From: Anaerolineales bacterium
GTDB lineage: Bacteria > Chloroflexota > Anaerolineae > Anaerolineales > Villigracilaceae
Assembly (NCBI GenBank): GCA_028689195.1
Contig: JAQTWR010000033.1
Span: forward strand, 1-12,972
DNA length: 12,972 bases
Reading direction: 5' to 3'
Shown: positions 1-7,220 of the stretch, one piece after another
Layout of the letters: each line of letters opens with the position of its first letter
Position numbering within the stretch: the stretch's first letter is position 1
Position numbers and translations under genes: made by a program
Notes under the pieces: generated by a model
Database searches by the model: none
Seen by the model: the letters and a program-made list of their open reading frames with translations, nothing else
What the model was told of the DNA's origin: nothing

Positions 1-621
1 GAAAACGTAGCGACCAGAGAGATTCCCCCCGAGTTTCCCAGCCCTCCGGTGATGTTCGTTATCTTGATGGGACTCTCCAATTTAGTTGACGCGATAACCC
101 CGGGCGAAGAAACCAAATTGGCGCACAGCCTGTCGGTTATGTTTTCGCAAATCAACGCCATCGTGGAATCGCACGGGGGGCTGCTGAAAAAAATTACGCA
201 TCACATATCGGGGTCCGACGTCATCGTCTGCTTTGGAGTTCCCGCGTCATACACCGACAATTCGATCAGGTCGGCAAAAACGGCTTTGAAGATCAAAAAC
301 TATCTCGTAGATTACAAATTGCCAAAACTGGCGGGCGTAACCACTTCGCGGATCGCCTGTCAAATCGGCATTACGGCTGGACTGGTCTTTGTCGCCGAAA
401 TTGGAGACCGCCGGGGACGAAGGGAATTCAACTTCCTCAGCGATACGGTAAACACCGCCGCAAGACTCATGGACAAAGCGGGCGCCAATCAAATTCTAAT
501 AAGCCAAAACGTATACGAATCCATCTCCCCGGAATTCGACTGCGGCTTTATCGGGAACATCCCCCTCAAAGGGAAAAAATTACCGACCCCCATATATGAA
601 ATACTGGGGCGGAAATCTTAA
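1..621 (+). CDS. C-terminal part of a class III nucleotide-cyclase-like protein, probably inactive (5' partial)
   Basis: The frame is open from the first base of the window, so the gene starts outside it; the GTG/ATG near base 49 lie inside the conserved domain and are unlikely starts. The visible 206 residues begin with a Pro-rich linker and continue as an adenylate/guanylate cyclase catalytic domain. Support comes from the IGITAGLVFVAEIG strand, SDTVNTAARL (adenine-type Asp148, transition-state Asn151 and Arg155, counted from the first visible codon) and the closing LKGKK...IYE motif. The two metal-binding aspartates of the family are not seen: FVILMGL replaces FADxxGF (Ile21), and GSD replaces the GD step (Ser72). 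A short insertion follows Lys64. Family knowledge says both aspartates are needed for the two-metal mechanism, so I infer a pseudo-cyclase that regulates or dimerises rather than makes cAMP. The missing N-terminus may hold a sensor or a second cyclase domain. Confidence 0.85.
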   Translation, partial: ENVATREIPPEFPSPPVMFVILMGLSNLVDAITPGEETKLAHSLSVMFSQINAIVESHGGLLKKITHHISGSDVIVCFGVPASYTDNSIRSAKTALKIKNYLVDYKLPKLAGVTTSRIACQIGITAGLVFVAEIGDRRGRREFNFLSDTVNTAARLMDKAGANQILISQNVYESISPEFDCGFIGNIPLKGKKLPTPIYEILGRKS

Positions 622-623
622 CC

Positions 624-638
624 CGCGAAATCTTCGCG
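624..638. other. Small perfect hairpin just after the cyclase stop codon
   Basis: CGCGAA and TTCGCG form a six-base inverted repeat around a three-base loop, beginning three bases after the TAA. No T-run follows on the plus strand, so it is not a convincing rho-independent terminator. It could be a weak terminator or an mRNA 3'-end stabiliser for the cyclase gene. The rest of the 126-base gap holds only the Shine-Dalgarno site of the next gene. Confidence 0.3.
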
Positions 639-747
639 CGGGCAAAACCTGATATTATGAGGGCGAAACAAAACAATCAAATTCATCAAAACGGGCTTGG
701 GTTATACTTTAGGCGTCGTCTACGGTTTTTTTATAGCGAGGTAAACC

Positions 748-1368
748 ATGATACAAAACGACGAACTTTCGAAAAAGTGGAGGATACTCATCGCCGATGA
801 CGTTCACGAAACGCGGCGCAGCACCCGCCTGATGCTTTCCACGCTGGATAATGTCGAAGTGGTCGCCATCGCGTCCAATGGGGTGGAAGCCGTAGAAATG
901 GCAAAGGAACACCGCCCGGATATAGTCGTCATGGATATTAACATGCCCGAAATGGACGGGCTGACCGCGTATAAACTTATTTCAAAAATGTACCCCGATA
1001 CCGCCTGCATCGTCATATCCGCAGAAAGCGATTTGCGGACGCTCAACGCCGCGGAATCTTTGGGCGTGCAGGCGTATTTGACCAAACCGTTTATCATCGA
1101 AGAACTGGAAACCGCCGTGAAATATGTCGCGGCGGGCTTGGACGAACTCCGCGCAAAGAATCCCCAACTTGACCTTGAACGACTCGCCGTCGAATATTCA
1201 AAAGCGCGGCGCGCAGACGAACAATCGGCGCGGGTCTTCGAGCGTTTGGCGCAAAATCCGCAGTGTAATATCCGCTGGCTGAAAACGCTGGCGATGATTT
1301 ACATCCTCCGTCAGGAGTGGGGTAAACTTAAATCTCTCGCAGAAAGACTCGAACGCGGGAACGGATAA
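748..1368 (+). CDS. Response regulator with receiver domain and unrecognised helical C-terminus
   Basis: Residues 11-125 are a complete CheY-type receiver domain: acidic pair Asp17/Asp18, phosphoacceptor Asp63 in VVMDINMPEMDG, switch Ser91 in VISA, aromatic switch Tyr110 and Lys113 in LTKPF. All the residues for accepting phosphate from a histidine kinase are therefore present. The last 80 or so residues are charged and helical, with no helix-turn-helix, GGDEF or other output domain that I recognise; they could be a TPR-like or protein-docking segment. GAGGT lies five bases before the ATG, which fixes the start. The gene follows the cyclase-like gene after 126 bases in the same direction; no kinase gene is visible, so its partner must lie elsewhere. 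Similar receivers occur beside type IV pilus or ParA/CpaE-like genes, but nothing here supports that link. Confidence 0.9.
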   Translation: MIQNDELSKKWRILIADDVHETRRSTRLMLSTLDNVEVVAIASNGVEAVEMAKEHRPDIVVMDINMPEMDGLTAYKLISKMYPDTACIVISAESDLRTLNAAESLGVQAYLTKPFIIEELETAVKYVAAGLDELRAKNPQLDLERLAVEYSKARRADEQSARVFERLAQNPQCNIRWLKTLAMIYILRQEWGKLKSLAERLERGNG

Positions 1369-1382
1369 TCGCATCGCTTATA

Positions 1383-1452
1383 TGTCGCCCTGAGCGATAG
1401 CGAAGGGTCTCTACATAAATTTTGGAGATTCTTCGCTACGCTCAGAATGACA
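1383..1452. repeat. Palindromic intergenic repeat (MITE/REP-like)
   Basis: The arms 1383-1411 and 1425-1452 are imperfect reverse complements around a 13-base loop. Four bases match at each outer end (TGTC/GACA) and four at each inner end (TCTC/GAGA), and the core GAGCG-TAGCGAAG matches with one extra base in the left arm. Several of the mismatches would be G-U pairs in RNA. There is no ORF inside. It lies between the response regulator and the oxidoreductase, so transcripts through this gap would form a long hairpin. Its core resembles the repeat at 11932-12012, which suggests a dispersed family. Whether it is mobile cannot be told from one copy. Confidence 0.7.
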
Positions 1453-1496
1453 TTTCATAAGGCGATGTAACCAACCTCAAAAAATTTGGAGCATAA

Positions 1497-2765
1497 ATGA
1501 AGATAGCCATCATTGGAGCTGGATATGGCGGCATGGTTGCCGCTTATGATTTAAGAAAAGCGGGGCACGACATAACCATTTTCGAATCCGCAGATTATGT
1601 CGGCGGACTGGCAAGCGGATTCAAAGAACCGCATTGGAATTGGTCGGTCGAGAAGTTTTATCATCACTGGTTTCAAAGCGATTCGGAAATGCTGGGTCTC
1701 ATCCGCGAATTGGGCTTGGAAGACAAAGTGCGTTTCCCGCGTCCGCTGACCGTGATGCTGCATAAAAATAAATGGTATCCCTTTGATTCGATTCTTAACG
1801 CGCTGAAATTCCCCGGGCTTGGTTTTGGACTCAACAAAATACGATTCGGCTTCGTCGGGTTATATCTTCGCCTTACAAAAAACTGGCGCGCGCTAGAGCA
1901 AGTCACCGCCGATGCGTGGATGTTAAAATACGCGGGCAAACAAGTCTACGAGCAGATGTGGAAGCCGCTGCTGATCGGCAAGTTTGGTCCCTTTTACAAA
2001 GACGTCAACATGGCGTGGATGTGGGCACGGATTCACGCGCGCACCACGCGGCTGGGAACTTTCGAGGGCGGATTCCAAAACTTCGCGGATTTGTTCGCGG
2101 AAAAACTGCGGGAATTGGGAGTTGCGATTCGGTTAAGCGCGGGCGTAAAATCTATAAAAAAAGATGCGGGCGGTTTAAGCGTGGACGGCGAAGCGTTTGA
2201 CAAAGTGTTGGTCACGTCGTCGCCGAACCTGATGGCGCAGTTATGTCCGGAACTCCCCGAAGATTATTTGAAAGGTTTGCTCAATCTCAAATCTATGGGC
2301 GCGGTGGTGATGACGCTGGCGCTAAAACAGGAATTATCAAAGCAAAGTTATTACTGGTTCAACGTGCCGAAGGACGAGGGCTATCCGTTTTTGGCGTTGG
2401 TGGAGCACACAAATTTTGTATCCAAAGAAAATTTCGGCGGCGACCATATTATCTACGCGGGCGATTATCTGGAATTAGGTCACGAATATTTTTCGATGAG
2501 CGACGATCAATTGCTGGAAAGATTTATCCCCGCGTTTCAAAAATTCAACCCCGAATTCTCGCGCGATTGGGTCAAGAAGATTTGGGTCTTCAAAACCAAT
2601 TACGCGCAGCCTGTGCCGTTGGTAAACCATTCAAAAAATATTCCCAAAATTCAAACGCCCATTGACGGCTTGTACTTCGCTTCGATGAGTCAGGTTTATC
2701 CCTGGGATCGCGGCACGAACTTCGCGGTGGAAATCGGCAGGCGCGCCGCAAAGATGATGAAATAA
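1497..2765 (+). CDS. FAD-dependent oxidoreductase, amine-oxidase / protoporphyrinogen-oxidase-like
   Basis: The 422-residue protein starts with a Rossmann dinucleotide site, GAGYGG (Gly7, Gly9, Gly12), followed by Glu30 at the end of the second strand for the ADP ribose and the Gly36-Gly37 motif (VGGLASGF) of the flavin amine-oxidase superfamily. The C-terminus carries the second FAD motif, GLYFASMSQVYPWDRGTNFA at about residues 391-410. The length fits HemY/UDP-galactopyranose-mutase-like members. There is no signal peptide or membrane helix, so it is cytosolic. GGAG lies five bases before the ATG. The substrate cannot be read from the sequence: desaturases, porphyrinogen oxidases, amine oxidases and sugar mutases share this fold. 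The phosphohydrolase gene follows after 55 bases, so the two may share a pathway, perhaps in envelope glycan or lipid chemistry, but that is a guess. Confidence 0.85.
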   Translation: MKIAIIGAGYGGMVAAYDLRKAGHDITIFESADYVGGLASGFKEPHWNWSVEKFYHHWFQSDSEMLGLIRELGLEDKVRFPRPLTVMLHKNKWYPFDSILNALKFPGLGFGLNKIRFGFVGLYLRLTKNWRALEQVTADAWMLKYAGKQVYEQMWKPLLIGKFGPFYKDVNMAWMWARIHARTTRLGTFEGGFQNFADLFAEKLRELGVAIRLSAGVKSIKKDAGGLSVDGEAFDKVLVTSSPNLMAQLCPELPEDYLKGLLNLKSMGAVVMTLALKQELSKQSYYWFNVPKDEGYPFLALVEHTNFVSKENFGGDHIIYAGDYLELGHEYFSMSDDQLLERFIPAFQKFNPEFSRDWVKKIWVFKTNYAQPVPLVNHSKNIPKIQTPIDGLYFASMSQVYPWDRGTNFAVEIGRRAAKMMK

Positions 2766-2781
2766 TTTACCGAAATCGTAA

Positions 2782-2799
2782 CGCGACATTTATGTCGCG
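2782..2799. repeat. Perfect 8-bp-stem palindrome with TT loop
   Basis: CGCGACAT and ATGTCGCG flank a two-base TT loop in the 55-base gap between the oxidoreductase stop and the phosphohydrolase start. No T-run follows, so termination is unlikely. It has the same design (8-base arms, TT centre, intergenic) as the palindrome at 10016-10040. It could be a protein-binding operator, an mRNA processing site or a small dispersed palindromic repeat. Confidence 0.5.
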
Positions 2800-2820
2800 C
2801 TAAAGTTGGACACAATTCAA

Positions 2821-4005
2821 ATGAATGAAACTTTTATCAAACCCCGCTATGACTCAGGCGGATTTGCTGGAATCCCAAATCGAATTAAAGAAGCCTTCGC
2901 CTCCAAAAAATATGACGCGGTTGTCATGTTTTTTGTGGACGCATTCGGCTGGCGTTTCTACGAGCGTTTTCAAGACGCGGCATTCATCAAGCGCATTGCC
3001 AAACACGGGAAAATCGAAAAACTGACTTCGCAATTTCCATCCACGACCGCCGCGCATGTGACCACCATGCACACGGGGCTGCCCGTCGGCGAGAGCGGCG
3101 TACACGAATGGTATCACTACGAACCGAGCGTGGATCGAATCGTCGCGCCGCTGTTATTCTCTTTTGCAGGCACAAGCGAACGCGACACGTTAAACAAAGT
3201 CAAAGCCAAGCCCGAGGATTTATATCCGCAGGGAATTTTCTATCCCGAATTAAAGAAGATGGGCGTGGACGCGTTTAATTTTGGGCTGCGCGATTACACG
3301 CCCTCCACATTCTCAAAAGTGGCGATGAAAGACGCGGAGTTGCGGTCTTTCAAAACTTTGTCCGAGGCGCTGGTGAACATGGGCGCGCTTTTGAAAGAAC
3401 AGAAAAAACCCACATACATTCAACTTTATTTTGACAAGATCGATTCGCTCGCGCATGAATACGGTCCTGCCGCGCCGCAAACCGAAGCGGAGATCGAAAC
3501 CTTTTTGCTCATCATGGAATATTATTTTGAGCGCGTCTTCAAAGGCAAAAAGAAAATCCTGTTTATGATGACAGCCGACCACGGCATGTGCGAAGTCTCT
3601 CCGCAGGCTACGACTTATTTGAATATTGATCCTGAATTCAAGGGGTTCGAGCGTTTCGTCAGGAAAAATCGCAAAGGCAATCTGCTTATTCCTGCGGGAT
3701 CGGCGCGCGATATGTTCCTGTATATCAAAGACGATATGCTCGACGAGGCGCAAGCCTTCCTCGCAAAAAGACTCGAAGGCAAAGCGGACGTGGTCAAAAC
3801 GGAAGCGTTGATCAACAAAGGTTATTTTGGCGAAAAAATTTCAGCGCGGTTTCGAGAGCGGGTTGCGAACCTTGTGGTGTTGTCGTATCGTCATCGCGCC
3901 GTGTGGTGGTACGAGAAAGACAAATACGAGATGAAGTATTTCGGTCATCACGGCGGTTTGACTCCGCAAGAGATGGAAATTCCGCTGTATTTGTATGAGA
4001 TATAA
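2821..4005 (+). CDS. Alkaline-phosphatase-superfamily phosphohydrolase (type I phosphodiesterase / nucleotide pyrophosphatase-like)
   Basis: Counted from the ATG at 2821 (394 residues), the metal and nucleophile sites of the superfamily appear in order: Asp40 in FFVDAFGW, the nucleophile Thr75 or Thr76 in [14 protein letters not shown], Asp208 and His212 in DSLAHEYGP, Asp253-His254 in TADHG, and His377 in GHHGG. It should therefore be an active two-metal hydrolase of a phosphate mono- or diester. There is no signal peptide, so it is probably cytosolic, unlike many family members. An in-frame TTG at 2806 would add five residues; I prefer the ATG because a weak GGA lies ten bases before it and nothing precedes the TTG. 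It follows the FAD oxidoreductase closely in the same direction. The substrate is unknown: nucleotide, phospholipid and sugar-phosphate esters are all possible, as is a phosphoglycerate-mutase-like reaction. Confidence 0.85.
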   Translation: MNETFIKPRYDSGGFAGIPNRIKEAFASKKYDAVVMFFVDAFGWRFYERFQDAAFIKRIAKHGKIEKLTSQFPSTTAAHVTTMHTGLPVGESGVHEWYHYEPSVDRIVAPLLFSFAGTSERDTLNKVKAKPEDLYPQGIFYPELKKMGVDAFNFGLRDYTPSTFSKVAMKDAELRSFKTLSEALVNMGALLKEQKKPTYIQLYFDKIDSLAHEYGPAAPQTEAEIETFLLIMEYYFERVFKGKKKILFMMTADHGMCEVSPQATTYLNIDPEFKGFERFVRKNRKGNLLIPAGSARDMFLYIKDDMLDEAQAFLAKRLEGKADVVKTEALINKGYFGEKISARFRERVANLVVLSYRHRAVWWYEKDKYEMKYFGHHGGLTPQEMEIPLYLYEI

Positions 4006-4023
4006 AAAGTGTCCTCCAATCTT

Positions 4024-4064
4024 CGCAAATTTGCGTTAATCTTTTTCATTCGCGCGGATTAGCG
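4024..4064. other. Nested small palindromes upstream of radC
   Basis: A 12-base perfect palindrome (CGCAAATTTGCG, 4024-4035) overlaps a looser inverted repeat, CGTTAATC at 4034-4041 with GATTAGCG at 4057-4064, which pairs with one G-T step. A run of five T (4042-4046) follows the first palindrome, so a weak terminator for the phosphohydrolase gene is possible. The structure may instead be a remnant of a dispersed repeat. No promoter is clear in this 83-base gap. Confidence 0.3.
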
Positions 4065-4088
4065 GAAAAAATTTTTCAGGAAAACGCC

Positions 4089-4796
4089 ATGACTGAATCC
4101 AACCTCAAACCCATTTACCGCATCGCAGATTTGCATGAGTCAGATCGTCCGCGCGAACGGCTGCTGAATTTGGGCGCGCAGGCATTGACCAACGCCGAGC
4201 TGATCGCCATTCTGCTGCGCGTGGGCGTGAAGGGAGAAAACGCGGTGGAAGTGGGTCAGCGTTTGCTGCAAAAATTCGGCGGCATCGGCGGGTTGCATCG
4301 CGCTTCGATGAGCGAACTCGTCGCGCAGCACGCCATCGGCGAAGCGAAAGCCGCGCAGATCAAAGCCGCGATTGAATTGGGCAGAAGGCTCACGCTTGAG
4401 TCGCCCGCCGAACGTCCGTCTATCAACTCTCCCGCCGACGGCGCGGCGCTGCTGCAATATGAAATGTCTGCGCTGGAGCAGGAACATTTGCGCGTGATTT
4501 TATTGGATAGAAGAAATCGCGTTTTGGAAACAGTGGAAGTTTATAAAGGCTCGGTGAATTCATCGCAAGTGCGCGTCGGGGAATTATTCAAAGACGCGAT
4601 TCGCGTGAACGCATCGGGGATTATCGTGGCGCACAACCACCCCAGCGGCGATCCAACTCCCAGCCCCGATGACGTTGCCGTCACGCGCGCAATCGTTCAG
4701 GCGGGCAAATTATTGGATATTGACGTACTCGATCATTTGGTCATCGGTCAGGGCAAATGGGTTTCGCTCAAAGAACGCGGACTTGGATTTTCCTAA
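4089..4796 (+). CDS. radC: RadC family JAMM-type protein
   Basis: The 235-residue protein has the full RadC layout. Residues 1-60 form the N-terminal helical part ([19 protein letters not shown]), followed by a helix-hairpin-helix-like [17 protein letters not shown] at about residues 80-96. The C-terminal half is a JAB1/MPN metallo-domain with His182-Asn-His184-Pro-Ser-Gly-Asp188, the zinc-binding motif of the family. AGGA about seven bases before the ATG supports the start. RadC was first linked to DNA repair in E. coli, but that assignment was later withdrawn; the role remains uncertain, and proposals range from recombination to transformation-related functions. It is the last plus-strand gene here. 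Its TAA shares bases with the stop of the convergent acylphosphatase gene, with no terminator between them. Confidence 0.95.
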   Translation: MTESNLKPIYRIADLHESDRPRERLLNLGAQALTNAELIAILLRVGVKGENAVEVGQRLLQKFGGIGGLHRASMSELVAQHAIGEAKAAQIKAAIELGRRLTLESPAERPSINSPADGAALLQYEMSALEQEHLRVILLDRRNRVLETVEVYKGSVNSSQVRVGELFKDAIRVNASGIIVAHNHPSGDPTPSPDDVAVTRAIVQAGKLLDIDVLDHLVIGQGKWVSLKERGLGFS

Positions 4797-5083
4797 CGCT
4801 TCACGCCAAAACTCGAAAACTCCCCCGTAAAATTTTCATACTCAATTCTTGATTCGTCCACGCGAGACATGCGCGGACCTTGTTTGACCATCTCGATAAA
4901 TTGATCAACTTGCGCCGCAGTCCCTTCCGCGACGGATTCAACCGTATCGTAGCCTACATTCCGCACCCAACCCGTCGCGCCGATTCGCGCCGCGTAGAAT
5001 TCCACATGCGCGCGGAATCCCACGCCTTGCACGCGCCCCTTAACCCAAATATGAACTCGCCGCATTTTATTTGGATTCGCCAT
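4793..5083 (-). CDS. acyP: Acylphosphatase
   Basis: A 96-residue protein of normal family length. The signature [12 protein letters not shown] carries catalytic Arg24, and [12 protein letters not shown] carries catalytic Asn42; together they hydrolyse the carboxyl-phosphate bond of acylphosphates such as 1,3-bisphosphoglycerate or carbamoyl phosphate, in the cytosol. A TTG at 5110 would extend the frame by nine residues, but the ATG at 5083 has AAAGGAG five bases upstream and is clearly the start. The first 17 bases overlap the end of the peptidase gene in another frame, so the two are probably translationally coupled as the last genes of the minus-strand operon. A link between this enzyme and the envelope genes ahead of it is not obvious. 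Confidence 0.93.
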   Translation of the reverse strand: MANPNKMRRVHIWVKGRVQGVGFRAHVEFYAARIGATGWVRNVGYDTVESVAEGTAAQVDQFIEMVKQGPRMSRVDESRIEYENFTGEFSSFGVKR

Positions 5084-6287
5084 GTTTTCTCCTTTTACGC
5101 AGGAAGTCAATCGCGCCCCATATCGGCACGACCAGAGCCAGCGCCATAATCAACAAAAAGGGAGCGAGGTTGCGCAGCGCCACGCCCGCCGCGTTTTGTC
5201 CCAGTACGTCTTCGCGCCAGCGCCGATCTAATTGCGAGAGCGGCGCGCCCAGCGCCTTCGTCGCGCCCAGCTCGCAGCTCAACCCGTCGCTGTACGCGCC
5301 CATCAAACGCGAAAGCCCCGAAACGCCGTTCGTCTGGCGGATGTAAGTCACAAAAGATTGGGATTGGGCATACGCCAGATACGCGCCGCCAGAATCGACG
5401 GGGAAAGCCTCGCACAATTCCGCAAACGGAATCAACGAATTGTTCTCGCTGGAAAGTTCCAGCGCGTGTTTGTAATCGGGGTTCGCGTAACTCTCCATCA
5501 TCGAAGCCACGCCCTCCACCAACCACGCGGGCTGGCGCGCATAATTTTCGCCGAGCGCGCGGTACAACATCACATGCGCCAATTCGTGCGGTATCTTTGT
5601 TTGCATATCGACGGCTTGATTCGAATTGGGCGCAATCGCCGCCAGCGCCACCCCAATCTGCGGCGCGGCATGTCCGCCAACCCACTCTTGACCTCCGAGA
5701 GAGAGCGTATCCTGCAAATCGGTGGCGGTGGAATAGATATAAATATGAATTGGCTCGGACGATGAAACGCTGATAAATTCGCGCATGGCGGAAATTCCCG
5801 CCGTCGCAGAATCCAGAGCCGCCGCGCCAAAAGAATCATCGCCCGCGTACCAATGCACGGTTACGCCTGCGCGCGTCATTTCGCGCCACGGAAAACGATT
5901 GTCGTTATAAGCAAAAACGTACGGGGAACTGGTATAGGTTACATCGTCCGCGAGCGTGGCTTGAAACCAAAACACAACTTCGCCAAACGGCGGAATGGTG
6001 CGCGACGCGACGTCATAAACGAAACTCACCGACCCGTCTTCGGCGGCTTGCAAACTTTCGACATGAGTCGTCCCCTCGTTAACTCCGCGAAACAGCAGCG
6101 AAATTTGTTTGATGGGAATGGCGGATTTGATCTGCGCGCGGAACGTGATCGTCTGCCCGAAGTTAATCTCCGCCCCCGCGTTTTCCACCGCGATTCCTTC
6201 CTGACCTTGAACGGGATGCGCGGACAGCGAAACGAATCCAACCGCGAGTAGGAGCGCGAGCGCCTGGGTAATAAATTTGCGCGACAT
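5067..6287 (-). CDS. Exported gluzincin metallopeptidase with C-terminal membrane anchor (peptidase MA-like)
   Basis: The 406-residue protein begins with a signal peptide (Lys4, hydrophobic core about 6-22, likely cleavage near residue 29). Residues 31-125 look like a beta-sandwich domain. The peptidase core follows: His234-Glu235-Leu-Ala-His238 binds zinc, and Glu258 in PAWLVEGVAS, 20 residues later, is the third ligand, the spacing of gluzincins (HExxH...E). Residues 374-396 are one membrane helix ending in a basic tail, [10 protein letters not shown], so the enzyme should face outside with its tail in the cytosol. Family members are called peptidase MA-like; their substrates are mostly unknown. 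GAGGT six bases before the ATG overlaps the stop region of the AEC gene, three bases away, so the genes are co-transcribed. The 3' end overlaps the acylphosphatase gene by 17 bases. Confidence 0.9.
   Translation of the reverse strand: MSRKFITQALALLLAVGFVSLSAHPVQGQEGIAVENAGAEINFGQTITFRAQIKSAIPIKQISLLFRGVNEGTTHVESLQAAEDGSVSFVYDVASRTIPPFGEVVFWFQATLADDVTYTSSPYVFAYNDNRFPWREMTRAGVTVHWYAGDDSFGAAALDSATAGISAMREFISVSSSEPIHIYIYSTATDLQDTLSLGGQEWVGGHAAPQIGVALAAIAPNSNQAVDMQTKIPHELAHVMLYRALGENYARQPAWLVEGVASMMESYANPDYKHALELSSENNSLIPFAELCEAFPVDSGGAYLAYAQSQSFVTYIRQTNGVSGLSRLMGAYSDGLSCELGATKALGAPLSQLDRRWREDVLGQNAAGVALRNLAPFLLIMALALVVPIWGAIDFLRKRRKHGESK
5089..5095 (-). promoter_or_regulatory. Ribosome binding site of the acylphosphatase gene
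   Basis: AAAGGAG on the minus strand ends five bases before the ATG at 5083. It lies inside the coding sequence of the upstream peptidase gene and decides between the ATG and the upstream TTG. Confidence 0.8.
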
Positions 6288-6290
6288 AAT

Positions 6291-7208
6291 TTACCTCGCT
6301 AAATAAACAAGCAACGGCGTCAACGTCAACGGGCTTAACGCCGTGCCAAGAAAAACGATTGCGGTAACGAGCTGCGGTTCGAGTTTGTATTCCGTTGCGA
6401 CAACGGTGGTCGCCACCGCCGCAGGCATAGCGGACTCTAACACGTTTCCATGCCGCGTCGAGCCGCTCAACCCAAACAAACTCGAAAACGCCAGCCCTAC
6501 AAGAGGGGCAATCAACAATTTGGTTAATACGCCCAACCCCAATGCGCGGAAGTTGTGCGACCATTGGATGCGGGTCAACTCTACGCCAAGCAAAATCAAC
6601 ATGACGGGAATCGCGCCGTTCGCGGCGATTTCGATAGTGCGCGCAAGAGGCAAAGGCAAATCAATGCCCAGCCCCTTGACGATCAGCGCAAGCGTCACGC
6701 CATACATGCTGGGCAATTTGAAAATACCCGCAACCGCCGATTTCAGGTCGGTATGACCCAGAGAAGCGATGACCACGCCGACGGTATTGAACAGAATTGT
6801 CGTGGTTACATAGAACAAAGAAGCCGCCGCAAGCGCCTCGTTCCCAAACGCGAATTTGACCAGCGGCAAGCCGTAGTTTCCCGTATTGCCAAACGCAACT
6901 GTGAGAATGACGGCAAGCAGGTACGGCTTTTCCAACCGAAATAATTTTCCAAGCAGAAAAGCCAGCGTTCCCATCGTCGCGATCACAGAGGCGGCGAAAC
7001 TGACCGTTGTTAAAGCTTGCCGCAAATTCAAAGAACTTTTTATCATCAAATCAAACACGAGCAGGGGACTGAACACATAAAAGACCACGCGCCCCAAAGA
7101 ACGCGAATCAATGGCGAGAAGTTTTCCTAACAAAAAACCCGCTCCGCTTACCAAGAGGATTGGGAGGAGATTGTTCGTAAAAGTGGCGAAAAGTTCGTTG
7201 AATACCAT
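6291..7208 (-). CDS. AEC-family (auxin efflux carrier-like) membrane transporter
   Basis: The 305-residue protein is highly hydrophobic, with about ten predicted membrane helices arranged as five plus five around a short polar break near residue 160. Family hallmarks are visible: GNTGNYGLP in helix 4 and SAMPAAVA in helix 9, both crossing-helix motifs of the bile/arsenite/riboflavin transporter fold shared with plant PIN proteins. Bacterial relatives export or import small organic acids such as malate or malonate; the substrate here cannot be told. The ATG lies 12 bases after the stop of the TPR gene and has no good Shine-Dalgarno site, so translation may depend on ribosomes arriving from that gene. 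The peptidase gene starts three bases after its stop. An AEC transporter between TPR proteins and a surface peptidase is an unusual arrangement. Confidence 0.92.
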   Translation of the reverse strand: MVFNELFATFTNNLLPILLVSGAGFLLGKLLAIDSRSLGRVVFYVFSPLLVFDLMIKSSLNLRQALTTVSFAASVIATMGTLAFLLGKLFRLEKPYLLAVILTVAFGNTGNYGLPLVKFAFGNEALAAASLFYVTTTILFNTVGVVIASLGHTDLKSAVAGIFKLPSMYGVTLALIVKGLGIDLPLPLARTIEIAANGAIPVMLILLGVELTRIQWSHNFRALGLGVLTKLLIAPLVGLAFSSLFGLSGSTRHGNVLESAMPAAVATTVVATEYKLEPQLVTAIVFLGTALSPLTLTPLLVYLAR

Positions 7209-7220
7209 GCTGTTGCGGAT

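Noticed and set aside
703..708. TATACT as a -10 box for the response regulator
   Set aside because: No -35-like hexamer lies 16-18 bases upstream, and one good hexamer alone is expected by chance.
726..732. T-run before the response regulator as a terminator
   Set aside because: Only a three-base stem can be drawn just ahead of it.
1916..2665. Overlapping plus-strand frames inside the FAD oxidoreductase gene
   Set aside because: They have no ribosome sites, read Arg/Gly-rich or low-complexity protein and run inside a gene with clear family motifs.
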